DNA of 64,000 bases from Emiliania huxleyi CCMP1516 (Eukaryota > Haptophyta > Isochrysidales > Noelaerhabdaceae), in contig NW_005194754.1 in the NCBI RefSeq assembly GCF_000372725.1, positions 111,252-175,251 of the forward strand. The letters are read 5' to 3'. The notes under the pieces were generated by a model. That model had not been told where the DNA came from and searched no databases. It saw only the letters and a program-made list of their open reading frames with translations. Position 1 is the stretch's first letter; every line of letters begins with the position of its first letter. Positions 20,148 to 30,738 of the stretch are shown here, piece by piece. The translations under genes were made by a program, and so were the position numbers.

Positions 20148-21014
20148 ATGGCAGCCATCCTCATTCCTCTCGGGGTCGCCAGCGTCGCCAGAGCTCCTTC
20201 TACCAGCGTCGCCAGAGCCCCTTCTACCAGCGTCGCCAGAGCCCCTTCTGCCAGCGTCGCCAGCGTTAAGCCCGCACGAGTGCGACACATGATCAGCGGC
20301 TTGCCATTCTCGGCGCCTCACCCGGCTCAGGGCCTCCGGCTAGGGGATCCGGATCAGGCATGGTGCCTCGAGCACAGCGTCGGCTCGCAGCAGCGGCTCT
20401 CCACCATGGCGGCCCTCCTTCTACCGCCTCGAAAGGTGGAGTGCCCATCTGAGGCGATTGGAACTCCGGCCAGGGGCAGGTGCGTGCCTGCTTCAATCCT
20501 GCTGCAGCTCGAGAGGGCGGGGCAGCGCAAGACACGCCGCGGGCCGAGCGACGCCGCCGCCGACGAGATGCGCCTCCGCGTTATATCCTTCGCAGAGCGG
20601 TGCATGCACGCGCCGTGGGACCCGAGCGACCCATCCGAGGCGACGCTCGGCCAGGTCATCGCAGCGGCATCATGTCGCAGCTACTTTCTGCGAGGGAAAC
20701 AAGGGCCGTGGAAGGCGGACTTTGAGAGCTGGGCGCGCCGCCACCGCCACCGGCCCCAAGAGGGCTGTGACTGTGGCTGGCTGTGGGCGGCGGCCGCCTG
20801 CTACGGGCTCGCAATCCACACGTACTCAGCGCCCTCTCGCGACCTGCTAGTGAAGCATCACGTCTTTGAGGCGCCGGCGAGTGCGTGCCGCGCAGGGGCG
20901 GCCCTCCGCAGAGCCACGCTCGGCGTCCACCTCGGCTTCGTCGAAGGGGATAATTCAGGCGTGCACGCCGTCAGCATGCCTTCGCTGCTCGGGCGTCGTG
21001 AGGTTTATAAGTGA
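20148..21014 (+). CDS. Orphan protein, possible OTU-like cysteine peptidase fold
   Basis: Single-exon frame of 288 residues. The first ~45 residues come from a 24-bp tandem repeat (VARAPSTS x3), so the real start may be a later Met, such as MISGLPF near 20289. The body resembles OTU-like domains in order: GRCVPASILLQL (Gly-x-Cys; Cys would be the nucleophile), DEMRLRVISFAERC, YFLRGKQGPWKADFESWARR, GWLWAAAACYGLAIHTYS, and a late His in SGVHAVSM. This matches the GDGxCfp...lR..v...W....l.AA...y...I pattern loosely. There is no close family match from memory, so activity is speculative. It lies beside mobile elements, so it may be carried or decaying. Expression evidence would settle the start. 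Confidence 0.45.
   Translation: MAAILIPLGVASVARAPSTSVARAPSTSVARAPSASVASVKPARVRHMISGLPFSAPHPAQGLRLGDPDQAWCLEHSVGSQQRLSTMAALLLPPRKVECPSEAIGTPARGRCVPASILLQLERAGQRKTRRGPSDAAADEMRLRVISFAERCMHAPWDPSDPSEATLGQVIAAASCRSYFLRGKQGPWKADFESWARRHRHRPQEGCDCGWLWAAAACYGLAIHTYSAPSRDLLVKHHVFEAPASACRAGAALRRATLGVHLGFVEGDNSGVHAVSMPSLLGRREVYK
20170..20266. repeat. 24-bp tandem repeat inside an ORF
   Basis: About four copies of GCGTCGCCAGAGC(C/T)CCTTCT(A/G)CCA. The length keeps the frame and encodes SVARAP(S)TS-type octapeptides. Confidence 0.75.
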
Positions 21015-21408
21015 TGCATCGCGCTGGTGTTGGTGGTGAGAGAGATAGCGGGTTTCGAGACGTGCTGCAGTTTACACATTACACCCACGCAGACAGTGTA
21101 AAGTATCGATAATCGAATCCATGACACCCGACCCATTGCATGTGCGACATAGCGCGTGAGATATACGATGAACGCTCTTTTTCGTTACATATTGGCATCT
21201 CTTGGGCACGGCTTTTTTCCCGCCATTTCGTTCGGCGATTTCGCGTTTTTCTCGATGCGCGTGTTCGGGGGTGTGGGCTCAGAGCGTATGGCGCCGTGGC
21301 TCTAGCGCGGCAATGCCCGACGTTAGTGCGAGGGGAGCCAGCCTGTTTGCCGCGCGCGTAGGGCGCGGCGTACGACACGGGGGGGGGGGGGGGCGCCACC
21401 GCCGCCTC
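21015..21408. other. Gap between convergent genes, with a G tract
   Basis: Spacer between convergent 3' ends. A ~15-G run lies at 21379-21393, just past the PRPF4 stop. No gene is seen. Confidence 0.45.
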
Positions 21409-23289
21409 TTACCCCGTGCCCCAGAGCTTCCACGTGTGGTCCATAGCCGCGGTTGCAAAGTGCTTTCCGTCGTCGGAGATGTCGCCGCACATGACCCGCC
21501 CCTCGTGCCCCTCCATCGTCTTGATCAGCTCCGGAGTCGCGCTACTCTTGGTGCTCCACAGCTTGACCTGGTGGAGGAGGGAGGAGGGAGGAGGGAGGGC
21601 GGTGGTGCAGCTCGAGGGTTGTGGTGCCGCGGCTCGAGGGGGCGAGAAGAGGGGAGGGGAGAGGGGCAGGGCAGGGGAGGGGAGAGGGGCGCCTTGTTGT
21701 CGTACGAGGTCGACATCAGGAACTTGCCGTGCCCCGGCGCATAGCGCACGTGCGAGATGAGCGCCGAGTGGGCGGGGATCGTGTAGGCGCATCGCTTCTT
21801 GCGCAGGTCCCAGAGCCGGACGGTGTGGTCGTCGGAGCCGGAGGCGAGGCTGGTGCCGGTGGGCGCAAAGTCGAGCCCGAGCACCTGCTTGACGTGCCCG
21901 TGCAGCAGCTGCACGCACTTGCCGGTCCGCAGGTCCCAGACTCGGAGGAGCGCGTCCAGCCCGGCAGTCGCGACCAGAGACCCGTCCGGGTGGAAGGCGA
22001 TGGCGTAGAGGGGGCGGGTGTGCCCCTCCTGCAGCAGGAGCGTCTCCCGCCGCTCGGCGTCCCACAGCCGCCACGTCGTGTCGAAGGAGGCCGTGCCGAT
22101 GAAGCGGCCCGACGGGTGGAAGGCGACGCGCGAGAGGCGGGAGGCGTGGCCGCGCAGCTCGCCCAGCTCCTGGCCAGAGGAGCTCCACAGCTTGGCGAGC
22201 GAGTCGCAGCCGGCCGACACGAGCGCCGCCTCGCCCGAGGAGCGCTTGTCCGCCTGCGGGTGCCACGCGAGGCCCGAGATGCGCTCGGTGTGGCCCCGCA
22301 GCGTCGCCACCTGCGTGCAGTCCGGCACGGACCACAGCTTGATCACCGACGACCACGAGCCGGTGGCGCAGGTGCCGCCGCCCGGGGCGAAGGCGCAGTA
22401 CGAGACGGGCCGCTCGTCGCCGAAGTTGGAGAGCTGGTTCTGCACGCCGCTCAGCTTGGAGGCGAGCAGCGCGTTGTCGCGCTCAAAGCCCGTCACGTCC
22501 GCACAGCGAGCCTCGACGGCGGCGCGCTCGTCCGCGAGGCGCGCCGCCGCCCGGCGCATCGAGTCCTTGCAGACCCAGATGCGCGCCGCGCGCAGCGCCT
22601 GCGACCCCTCCGTGTAGAACTCCTCCTTCTGCTTCTCCGCCTGCCACTCCGCCGGCCGCGCAGCCTCGTGCGACAGCGCCGCCGCCTTGCTCGGCCCGTC
22701 CAGCATCGTCTGCGCGCCGCGCAGCTCGTCGCCGGGCTCGCCGAGGTCGATGGCGGCCGCCAACACGTCGCGCAGCCGCTCGCGCCTGCGGGAGGGCTCC
22801 GCGAAGGGTCAAGCAAGCGCCCATGCCGCCGCCACGCCACGCGGCGGCCGCTCGCGCCGCTCCGGCGCCCCCTCCCCAAAGAGGCAGATCGGCTCGCCCG
22901 CGTCGCGCAGCTGCAGCTTGACTTGGTTGTCGTTGGTCGGCACGGCGAGCTGCGGGGCGGCGAGAGGCGTGGGCGGGGGTGGATAGGACGGTGAGGGGCG
23001 AGGGAGAGGGGCGGGTGGCTTGCGGGCTCGAGGCACCTCACGCGCGCGCTTCCGCTTCGCCAGCGTGTCCTTCAACTCCTGCTGCCGCGCGATGGCCTGC
23101 TGCGACGAGCCGGACAGCTCGATCGTCTCAGGCTCGGGCGCCGCCGGCGCGCTCGCGGCCGGCGCGCCACCCTTGGTTGCAGCGCGCAGGCTCTCCAGCT
23201 TCTGCTTGGTCTCTGCCTCGAGCTTCGCCAAGCGGTCCCGCTCGACCTCCGCCAGCGAGCCGTAGTGAATGTGGGAGCGCGACGACATT
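21409..23289 (-). CDS. PRPF4: U4/U6 snRNP protein Prp4 (PRPF4), WD40
   Basis: Spliceosomal protein of the U4/U6 di-snRNP and tri-snRNP, nuclear. The N-terminal exon (from MSSRSHIHYG) carries a basic coiled segment with LAKRKRARE. After an intron in about 22800-22960 comes the SFM/Prp4 motif VPTNDNQVKLQLRDAGEPIC followed by LFGE, which marks Prp4 rather than a generic WD protein. The ERRERLR helix region follows. Seven WD repeats then run to the C-terminus: SVIKLWSV, LAKLWSS, TTWRLWD, ALLRVWDLRTGK, HTVRLWDLRKK, VKLWSTK, HTWKLWGTG-stop. A second intron at about 21570-21700 splits repeat 6, with pyrimidine-rich sense sequence. Total is about 540 residues, close to the human protein. No defect is seen. 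Confidence 0.9.
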
Positions 23290-23663
23290 GCAATATGGGA
23301 GCGCGCACCGCCTGTCCCAAGCACCCCAAGGGCGCGGAAGAATTCGCTGATGGCTTGCGTTATCTGTGCTTCGCCCACCCCTCGTTTGGCGTGCCCGTTT
23401 TATTTATTTATTTAACACTACGCACGGGGCTGGACTCCTCTTTTAAACGAAAGCTCCCGGTATTGACTGTTGTTCACGTAAAAGCACAACCGCGGGCCCG
23501 AAATCGCACAGTGACAGTCAGACAGGCCACTGTTGTTCACACAAAACACAACCCCGGACCCAACACTGTTGTTCACGCGTCGAAGACTCGAAGACTCTGA
23601 CACGTCTACAGCCGCGCTGCGTGCCCAGATCTTCAGCCCCCGTGCGTGCGGTCTTGCATTGCG
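23290..23663. repeat. Intergenic repeats: (TTTA)n-tailed fragment and TTGTTCAC repeats
   Basis: CACCCCTCGTTTGGCGTGCC followed by CGTTTTATTTATTTATTTAA (23378-23416) matches the tail end of the repeat at 27128-27168. Next, CTGTTGTTCACG(T/C).. with CACAACC(G/C)CGG recurs three times (23468, 23530, 23567), a short degenerate tandem repeat. The region separates divergent genes, so promoters for both must lie here. Confidence 0.55.
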
Positions 23664-24569
23664 ATGGCGCGAGGAGCCGGGAGCCTTTACGCGGCCGCGA
23701 ATTTGTGCCTGATCTCAGCCATCCTTTGGGTCATCAGCACCGCTCTGCTCGTGACAGCGCACGAGACTGAGTGGGTCGAGGCGAGAAAGGCGCCCGGAGG
23801 CGTGGAGAATCTGGACCAATCCGCGCTGGAGCACCGCTGGCACGGCCGCCGCCAGCGCCAGGGCCTGCTGGTGTCTGGCATGTTCTTCTCGTGCTTTGCG
23901 TGGATCACGCTCCTCTCGCCCGCCCGCAGCCTCGCCAAGGTGCTCGACGCGCAGGGTCCAAAGTCGGCTTCGAACGCAATCTTCATCGTCTTTGTGGTTG
24001 CGGCGGCGCTGACGGTGGTGGAGTTTACGGCCGAGGCGGGGCTGAGCAGCACCTCCGACTGGATCTCGCGCTGGCCAGAAATGATGGACGAGCACAATGC
24101 GACCGCGTACCACTTTGCCGCGCTGCAGTCGCTCGAGATCTCCTACATCATGGTTCACTCGCGGACGCTGTGGCTCTACGCCATGGACCGCCTCCTCTTT
24201 GCGACAGGCATCGTCGTCGCGTCATGCCTCACCTACTCGACCAAACAGCTCTCGCCCGGCCACGCCCACCTCGGCCTCTTCGCAGCCTTTCTGGCCGTGT
24301 TGGGCTTCTCATTCGAGGTATCACGCTTCGTCGACTGGGAGGTGTTCGTCGAGGCGGGTCTCGCCCTGCAAGCGCTGCTCGACGGGGTCGTACTACCGAT
24401 TTGGCTGGTGTGGCTCGGATGGCAGCTTCGTGGCGTGAGCGACCGCGGTGGCGCTGTCCCGTACGAAAGGCAGGGTGGCGGCGCCGCTAGCACACGGCAG
24501 CAGGAGCGGTCGACTGCGGAGCTGGGCATGGGGGTCGAGGTGACGACTGGCGTCGAGCAGCGCGCCTGA
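23664..24569 (+). CDS. Orphan multi-pass membrane protein (about six helices)
   Basis: Single-exon frame of ~300 residues; the start at 23664 (MARGAG) is chosen over an in-frame ATG at 23646. Hydrophobic segments: LCLISAILWVISTALLVTA, GMFFSCFAWITLLSP, AIFIVFVVAAALTVVEF, LLFATGIVVASCLTY, LGLFAAFLAVLGFSF, LDGVVLPIWLVWLGWQ. The loop between helices 1 and 2 is basic and Arg-rich; the C-terminal ~40 residues are polar and probably cytosolic. I do not recognise the family. No catalytic motif is visible. Codon usage and GC content match the neighbours. Confidence 0.6.
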   Translation: MARGAGSLYAAANLCLISAILWVISTALLVTAHETEWVEARKAPGGVENLDQSALEHRWHGRRQRQGLLVSGMFFSCFAWITLLSPARSLAKVLDAQGPKSASNAIFIVFVVAAALTVVEFTAEAGLSSTSDWISRWPEMMDEHNATAYHFAALQSLEISYIMVHSRTLWLYAMDRLLFATGIVVASCLTYSTKQLSPGHAHLGLFAAFLAVLGFSFEVSRFVDWEVFVEAGLALQALLDGVVLPIWLVWLGWQLRGVSDRGGAVPYERQGGGAASTRQQERSTAELGMGVEVTTGVEQRA

Positions 24570-25345
24570 AAACAGCGGCCCCAGCAGCAGGCGTGCCCCG
24601 CGTGGAGAAGACGAGAGCAAAAGGAGAAAGAGGGACTGTTATGGGGTGGTAAGTCATCATTGTTCATTCTGATTTCTATGTCCTATGTGTCCCTGAGCAG
24701 CGCCAGCGCGCAGCGGCGCTTCAATGGCCTTGGCCAATGCAAGCCGGAGGGGAGTGCAACACCAGAAGCAACAAGCGAGACGCTGACGGTAAACGGCTAA
24801 CGCTAACGGTGCTCGGTCGGGGCATGCAGATACGAGGAGACGTCTAATTTTTTGAGAGTACAGAGTAGTCACGGTAGAGCCAAAGAGCCGTACTGCCTAC
24901 TGCGAGAGAGGAGAGATCAGAAGAGTGAGCAGCGAGAGGTCAGAGGCGAGAGGGACGAGACCCCCCCCCCCCCCCCCCAGAGACCGGCGGCGCGTGGACG
25001 CCGTGGTGCTGGTGCCTGGTGGAGGGGAAGGCGGTGGAGCAGCGACTCGTGCTGGTGGCTGCAGGGTGCAGGCTGGTGCGCGCGCTCCACGCTCGCTGAA
25101 CGCCCGCGGCTCCTGTGTAGCAGTAACAAGGAGCGCGAGGCCGCATGTTTTAATTACGCGACTTGTGCGGCACGCTGTCCGTGCGACGTCCCTTCGTCAC
25201 CGCGTTCCGCGCAGATAGCGCCACCGAAGCGCGGAGGTGCCGCCCGAGTGCTCGCGCGGTTCGTGATGAGGGGGTGTGACGCAGAGCGGCGACGCCTGGC
25301 GGAGACCGGCAGGCAAGTCCGCGCCTTGTGATCACGTTGCCGCCC
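24570..25345. other. Intergenic region with an 18-C run
   Basis: Convergent 3' flanks. A C homopolymer of about 18 lies at 24961-24978. Small GC-driven open frames show no domain. No gene is seen. Confidence 0.45.
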
Positions 25346-26415
25346 TTACTCGCCCGCCGCGTCCCTGCTCCGGAGAGCGCTCGAGGAGAGCTTGGGCGCG
25401 TCCGACTGCTGGCTCTCTGCGCCGATCAGGTCGACCAGGACGAGGGCGAGGGGCGAAGCGATGCCGCAATCGCGCCGCATCTGCTGCACCTTGGCGCCGC
25501 CCGCGGCGGTCTCTCTCGAGATGACCAGCGCGCTGATGCTCTCCATCGTGGCTGCCTTTGGCGGCGCCGCGGGGTCGAGCAACGCAGACGTCTCGACGTG
25601 CAGTGCCGGCCGGACAGCGCGAAGGAAGTCTGTCGCTGCGGCGACGCGCCTCTCGTACGGCCAGAGGAGGTGGGCGTTGGCCTTGTTGGCGAGCAGCTTG
25701 TCGCCCGTCACGCCGACGTAGCAGGTGCCGCTGCACGCGAGCGCAGCCACTGCTCGGGGCGGGAGAGGCGGTGGGTGCGGGGATGAGATGGCGCGGTGGC
25801 AGCGCGGCCGCTGGAGCGCTGCGCTGGAGCGGGCGGGGCGAGCAGGCGGTGGCGACAGGGCGCGCCTGCGAGCAGGAGGCGGTGGCCCGCGTGCAGCCTA
25901 TCGAAGGTCCCTCCCACCGCCACACGCTCGTGGCTGATGCCGCGCGCGGAGGCACCGGAAGAGGCGGCGGCGCCCTCGGCCGAAGCCGTTGGCGCCGCGT
26001 CGCCACCACCCACAACCACAGCCCGCTCTGGTAGCTCGGCTAGTCCGGCCTGCTGGCGGGCCTCGCGGATCAGCCGAGTCGCCTCCTCCTCGCCAGGCGG
26101 CAGCAGCAGCGACGTCACGCCCTCCTGCGTCGCCGCCGCCTCGAGCTCCCAGCCAGCGGCCCCTGCCAGTGGGACGACGTCGAGACAGGGCGCCTCCTCC
26201 GGCGTGCAGTCGTATGCGCTCGCAAGCAGTGTGATCAGATCGGGCGTGAGGCTGTCCTGCGGCGTGCCGCTTCCCAGTCCACCGACCATCAGCCAGAGCA
26301 CGCGGCTCATCGGGTCGACGGCGGCCGCGGTGCGCAGCGCGCCGGCGAGCTGCTTGGTCCATGAACCCGTGGCGTGAGGACCACAGCGTAGCGGGAGGAG
26401 GAATGTGCTGCGCAT
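25346..26415 (-). CDS. Phosphopantetheine adenylyltransferase (CoA synthesis)
   Basis: Catalyses ATP + 4'-phosphopantetheine to dephospho-CoA + PPi, the fourth step of CoA synthesis. Exon 1 has an N-terminal region (VLWLMVGGLGSG) like eukaryotic CAB4/COASY, then the nucleotidyltransferase signature VAVGGTFDRLHAGHRLLLAG with the HxGH motif. A short intron (about 25751-25845) breaks the chain just after RLLLAG. Exon 2 resumes ALACSGTCYVGVTGDKLLAN and continues with YERRVAAATDFL, LVISRETAAGG, LVLVDLIGA and the C-terminal KLSSSALR, the ATP-binding SSS motif of the family. Stop follows AAGE. No dephospho-CoA kinase domain follows, so this is a monofunctional, yeast/plant-like enzyme rather than a bifunctional animal COASY. 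Confidence 0.88.
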
Positions 26416-26534
26416 GCCTGTCGGCCGGCCTCGGTGTCGAGAGAATTTTACGACCGAACTTCCTCACGACACCGTTCACAGCCTTGTTATTGAGAAGAAA
26501 ATACCTCCTATGGCGCTGTGCGCTGGCCTGTGAG

Positions 26535-27175
26535 AGGTTCACACATCGTCCCATCCCTCCCTTGGGTTGCCTGTTTTCTTTCTTTCTTTCTTTTACCGGG
26601 CACACATGCACACACACACACATACACAGACACACAGCCCCCTTCCCCTTCCCTCTCAAGACCGCAAGGGCGAGGACACGCGTAGGCCGCACCACTAGCG
26701 AAGCCCACAGAGTGGGAGACTCCTATCACCGCCTCTGCCACCCACGCACGGCGTGAGCCTTGGCCGCCTCTGTCAGTGTGCCCGTGATAGTGAGAGACTG
26801 CCAGTGAGAAGCCGGAGGAAGGTCGCTAGTCGAGAGAGATCGCCAGTGGAATAGGAGTCCACCGTGCTGCGAACCTGTCGCTGTCCCTTGTCAGGAGCAG
26901 GAGAACTAAGGAGAGCGCAACCAGTAGGAGGCCCGCGCCTGCCCCCGTGCCGCCGGGTGCAACTTTGTCCTATACGAGAGGGGAATTCCTGGGACCCTGT
27001 CGTGTGTGTGTGAACCCTGCCCAGCCCCCCTCCGAGTCGCGATGCGCTCCCCGCTCCCGTTCCCGTGTGTCCCTGATCGTCCTTACAAGATCCTGCTCGC
27101 GCAGGTGGGGACCCTGTCCTTCTTCCACCCCTTGTTTGGTGTGTCCGTTTTATTTATTTATTTACCGGGCACGAG
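26535..27175 (+). repeat. SINE-like repeats with TTTC and TTTA tails
   Basis: Two elements abut. 26543-26594 ends CCATCCCTCCCTTGGGTTGC and CTGTTTTCTTTCTTTC. Then 26735-27168 shares ordered blocks with 14296-14790 (inverted) and 41555-41815, ending CCCTTGTTTGGTGTGTCCGT then TTTATTTATTTATTTA. A CA microsatellite lies at 26604-26634. There is no coding content. Microsatellite tails and lack of ORFs fit retroposed short elements. Confidence 0.6.
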
Positions 27176-27227
27176 AGAAGAAACCAACGCCGTCTAGTAG
27201 CGAGACACACATACCGCACGACGCAGG

Positions 27228-27290
27228 GAGAGCGACGCGACAGAGGAGGAAGCGACAGAGGAGGAAGCGACAGGGGAGAGAACGACGAGA
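27228..27290. repeat. Short tandem repeat (GAGGAAGCGACAG unit)
   Basis: GCGACAGAGGAGGAA is repeated about three times just upstream of retroelement copy B. Confidence 0.6.
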
Positions 27291-27357
27291 GTGGGACGAC
27301 CGCGAGGTGGCATGAATGAAGGTTGCAGCGAGAATCGGCGAGCGACTGCGAAGACAA

Positions 27358-30300
27358 AACCACCATCGCCCACTCGCCCGACGGCTTCCTGGCCCTCTGG
27401 AAAGAACTGGCGCTCTCCCCGTCCCGCCTACCCCACTGGAGCAGGGCGACGCTGCCGGCTCGCCGGGCCCCTCGCAGCCTTCCATGGAACAGATGGTCAA
27501 GAGGGCCCACTACTACGCGAACCGGGGCGAGTTGGGCAAGGCGTGGCGGCCTTCTCGCCCTCCGCGCCCGCCGACGGCCGCGACCCCAAGGTTGTCGCCA
27601 ACTACCTCGGCAAGACGCCGCAAGCGCGGGCCCCGCCTGCCAGTGTCACCGCCGACGAACCGGGCGCCCCGCGGTATGAGCTGAAGTGGAAGTTCTTCAA
27701 CAAGTTCGCAAAGTCTTTGCCTCGCGCTCGCAAGGGCGGCCCGACCCAAGTCGACTACGAGCTCATCCGCATCATCACCGAGTCGACCGACGGGGCGGAC
27801 TGCCTCTTCAACTTCTGCACCTCCGTTGGCTGGGGTGTCATGCACGAGCGTCTCAAGCGGCTTGAGGACGACCTCAACGCCGTCTGCCTCTGGAAGGACG
27901 ATGGCGTCAGCTGCAGGCCCCTCGGGCTCTGCAGCATCTTCACGCCTGCTTCACGCGCTCAGCCGAACGGTGCATCGCGCTCCAGGAGCGCGACTGGGCG
28001 GAGCAGTTCTGCACCACGCAGCTGCCTGAGGTTGCCAAGGCCAGGGCGGAGGCACTCGAGGACGCCACCGTCACCACCGCCACCGCAGAAGCCGCGTACA
28101 CTTCGAGGTGCATCACGCACGGACACGGCTCGGCCGAGGCGACGGCCGCTCTCGCCGACCTCGAGGCGGCCGAGGCTGCGGAGGAGCGCGCCCGTGCGCC
28201 TGTCAACTTCCCGAAGAACTACGCGTTCTCCAAGAACGGCACTCACCTGTACGCCCCGCGGGGTGGCACGGCACGAAGCCGGAGAACGCGACCATCTCGG
28301 GCGACAAGGAGAACTTCTACAACACGATCGCCCAGGCGCTCACGGCCGACAACAAGCCTGACCCCAACGGCTGTGGGCGCGTCAAGCTCCTCTCGACTGG
28401 ATCCGCAAGCGACGCCCTGACCTCCTACCCGTCGCTCGCCTCATCATGGGCACACCCAGCTTCATCCGCCTTGTCAAGGCCGAGGGCGCCTTGCGGCTGC
28501 CTTCCGCCGACGGCGGTGACCTGGACTTCTCCGCCGCCGATTGGGACCCACTCAGCCTCGACACTGCCCCGACTACAACGACCCCAACTACGCCAAGTCC
28601 GCCTGCGGGGTCATCCAGGGACGTGCGCTGTCCACCATCCTCAGCGTCTGCTTCCTCCACGACATCTGCCACGCAGTCGCGACAACCCGACCATGCGCCT
28701 CATCGGTTTTGCGGACGACATCTGCCAGAACGACGAGCCCTCGCGCGCCGTCGCCGCCTACTCCGGACCAAAGGGCCTCCTCGAGGCGCAGAAGAAGGGA
28801 GCGAGCGTCTTCGACGGCGTCAGCAAGTCGCTCATCTACTCGCCCGAGGGCGACCTCTCGTGCGCGCCGGGCTGGCTCCGGGGCTCGCCGGCGCACTGCG
28901 ACAAGGAGGGCAAACCCACGGGGCGAGTGGACTGCTTCAAGGCCGTCGGCACCTTCTTTGGCGACCCTGAAGCCTGCAAAAAGGAGCTCACCGCGCACCT
29001 CAGGAAGAAGCTCGCGCCGCTCGACGCCATCGACACGATCGTCGACACTGACTGCGTCACGAACACCTCGCAGCTCCGCCTCAACCTCGTCCAACGGATT
29101 GCCTGTGCAAAGACCAAGTACATTGCCGGCATCACGCCGCCCAATGTCGCGTGCGAGGCTCTCGAGTTTGCGCACAACCGCATCCGCAAGTCCTTTGAGG
29201 GCATTGCTCGCGCCGACGCCTCGCCCCAGGCGCTCCGCGACCTCGCGTGGCTCCAGGCACAGCTGCCGACCGAGATGGGCGGGTGCAACATCGACACCGC
29301 CTTCTCTCGCGAGCCGACAGCGACTTCTCCATGTCACTCCTCAAGAACTGGCGCACCCTCGTCGCCCACAACCCCGACTTCGCCCTCGACGAGGGAGGTG
29401 CGTCCAAGTACCCCGCCATCGCCGCAGCTATCGCCACCTACGAGTCCGCCCTCTCGGACTGGAAGGAGGTGTGCGAGAAGCGCACCACCCGCGACAAAAA
29501 CAAGTACTACACCGTCCGCGGCGGCTACCTGACTGAGTTCTACCCCAAGTGCCAAGAGCGTCCCGCTCCCCGAGCCCGAGTCCCTTCCAGCTACCGACGC
29601 GATTCTCAATGGCACATGGCACTTGCAAATCCACGTACCCGCGGCCGCGGGCGCTCGCTGCCATCAAGAACCACAAGGACTGGTTCGCGCACCTGGAGCT
29701 CGTCAAGGCGCGGGATGTGCACGTCAAGAACAACCCGTCCCTCGGAGACAGCGCCGTCAACAACCGCGAAGCCACGCGCCTCGTCTCCGCCTCAACGCCT
29801 TTCGCCGGCAAGGCCTTCGATGTCCGAGTCGACGGTACGTACGCCACCGCCCTCTCCTCCGACACCATCCAGGACGAGCTCCAGCGGAAGCTCGGCCTTT
29901 GGCTCTCCGCAGCGCTTCCCACCCTTCGGGTCGCGCTCGAGCGGGGCATGCCAGTCGATTTCTTCGGCGACTACCTTTACAACAAGGCCCACCACCGGCC
30001 GCCCCACGACGGCGTCCTCGCCGCCTGGGCGGACGCGATGCGCGCCCCGGCCAACGCGCCGGTCGTGCACGGCGACAAGGAGAAACCAGAGCTCACCCGG
30101 CAGTACAACGAGGGGTACAAGACTGACCTCGCAGAACCCCATGCGGGGCCGGGGGGGTGCGATGAAGTGAATGAAATCAAGCTCTGGACGCCCCTCCTCA
30201 AGACCTCCTCGATGGGCGTTGGCAACGCCTCGAGTGGCGGCACACCCGCCTCCGTTGGCCACTCCTACGCCTTCGGCAACACCGAGGAGAAGGCCCGCCG

Positions 30301-30667
30301 CCTGAACATGGGCTGCAAGGCGCGCGGGCAGCCCGGCCAACCCTTCTCCCACAAGACCGGCCACGGCTACGTCAAGGCGCATCGCGGTTTCTACCACGAC
30401 GCGATCTTTGTCAAGCGCAACAACTTCAACCTGCTGCTCCACGAGACGTTCGGCGGCGGCTTCTCGCCCACCGCCGTTCTCAAGCTGCGCCGCCTCGCGC
30501 GCAAAGTTGCGCGCGGCAGCGTTGACCGCACGGCCTACTCGCCCAAGTACTCGCTCTCTTTTATGTCCCACCATGCAGAGCGCATCTCTCTCTCTGTTGT
30601 GCGAGGCGTGAACCGCGCCATTCGCTCTCACCTGGCAACCCTGTCTGCACGTCTCGCGCGCGCGTGA
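27358..30667 (+). pseudogene. Reverse transcriptase pseudogene (copy B)
   Basis: Same protein as copy A, with different and shared lesions. The QG box is intact here (CGVIQGRALSTILSVC, about 28597-28644), whereas A has a 1-base insertion. FADD is at 28708-28719, but one frame away from the QG box. The longest clean stretch runs from RLIGFADDICQND through DPEACKKELTAH, LNLVQRIACAKTKY and LQAQLPTEMGGCNIDT (to ~29300). A second clean stretch covers the C-terminal region (29549-30667), including NEIKLWTPLLKTSS and YHDAIFVKRNNFNLLLHETF. The shift after CSIFTPAS near 27950 is common to both copies. The element therefore cannot make a full RT. Confidence 0.72.
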
Positions 30668-30738
30668 ACAGGGCTCCAGGCCCCAAATGACGTGTGAGTG
30701 TTAGAGTTGTTTGGTATTGCTAAAAATCTCTCTCTCAA
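27358..30738 (+). mobile_element. Non-LTR-like retroelement, copy B
   Basis: Inverted near-duplicate of 16108-19500. Identity starts at ACCATCGCCCACTCGCCCGA and ends at TTGCTAAAAATCTCTCTC. Flanks differ completely from copy A, so this was an insertion or a boundary-precise copy, not a larger segmental duplication. Copy B lacks the 36-bp segment found near the 3' end of A. No target-site duplication could be assigned. Confidence 0.75.

Noticed and set aside
27358..30738. Viral origin or LTR retrotransposon for the RT elements
   Set aside because: No long terminal repeats, protease, integrase or capsid-like segments. The post-RT region and 5'-truncated relic fit a non-LTR element.
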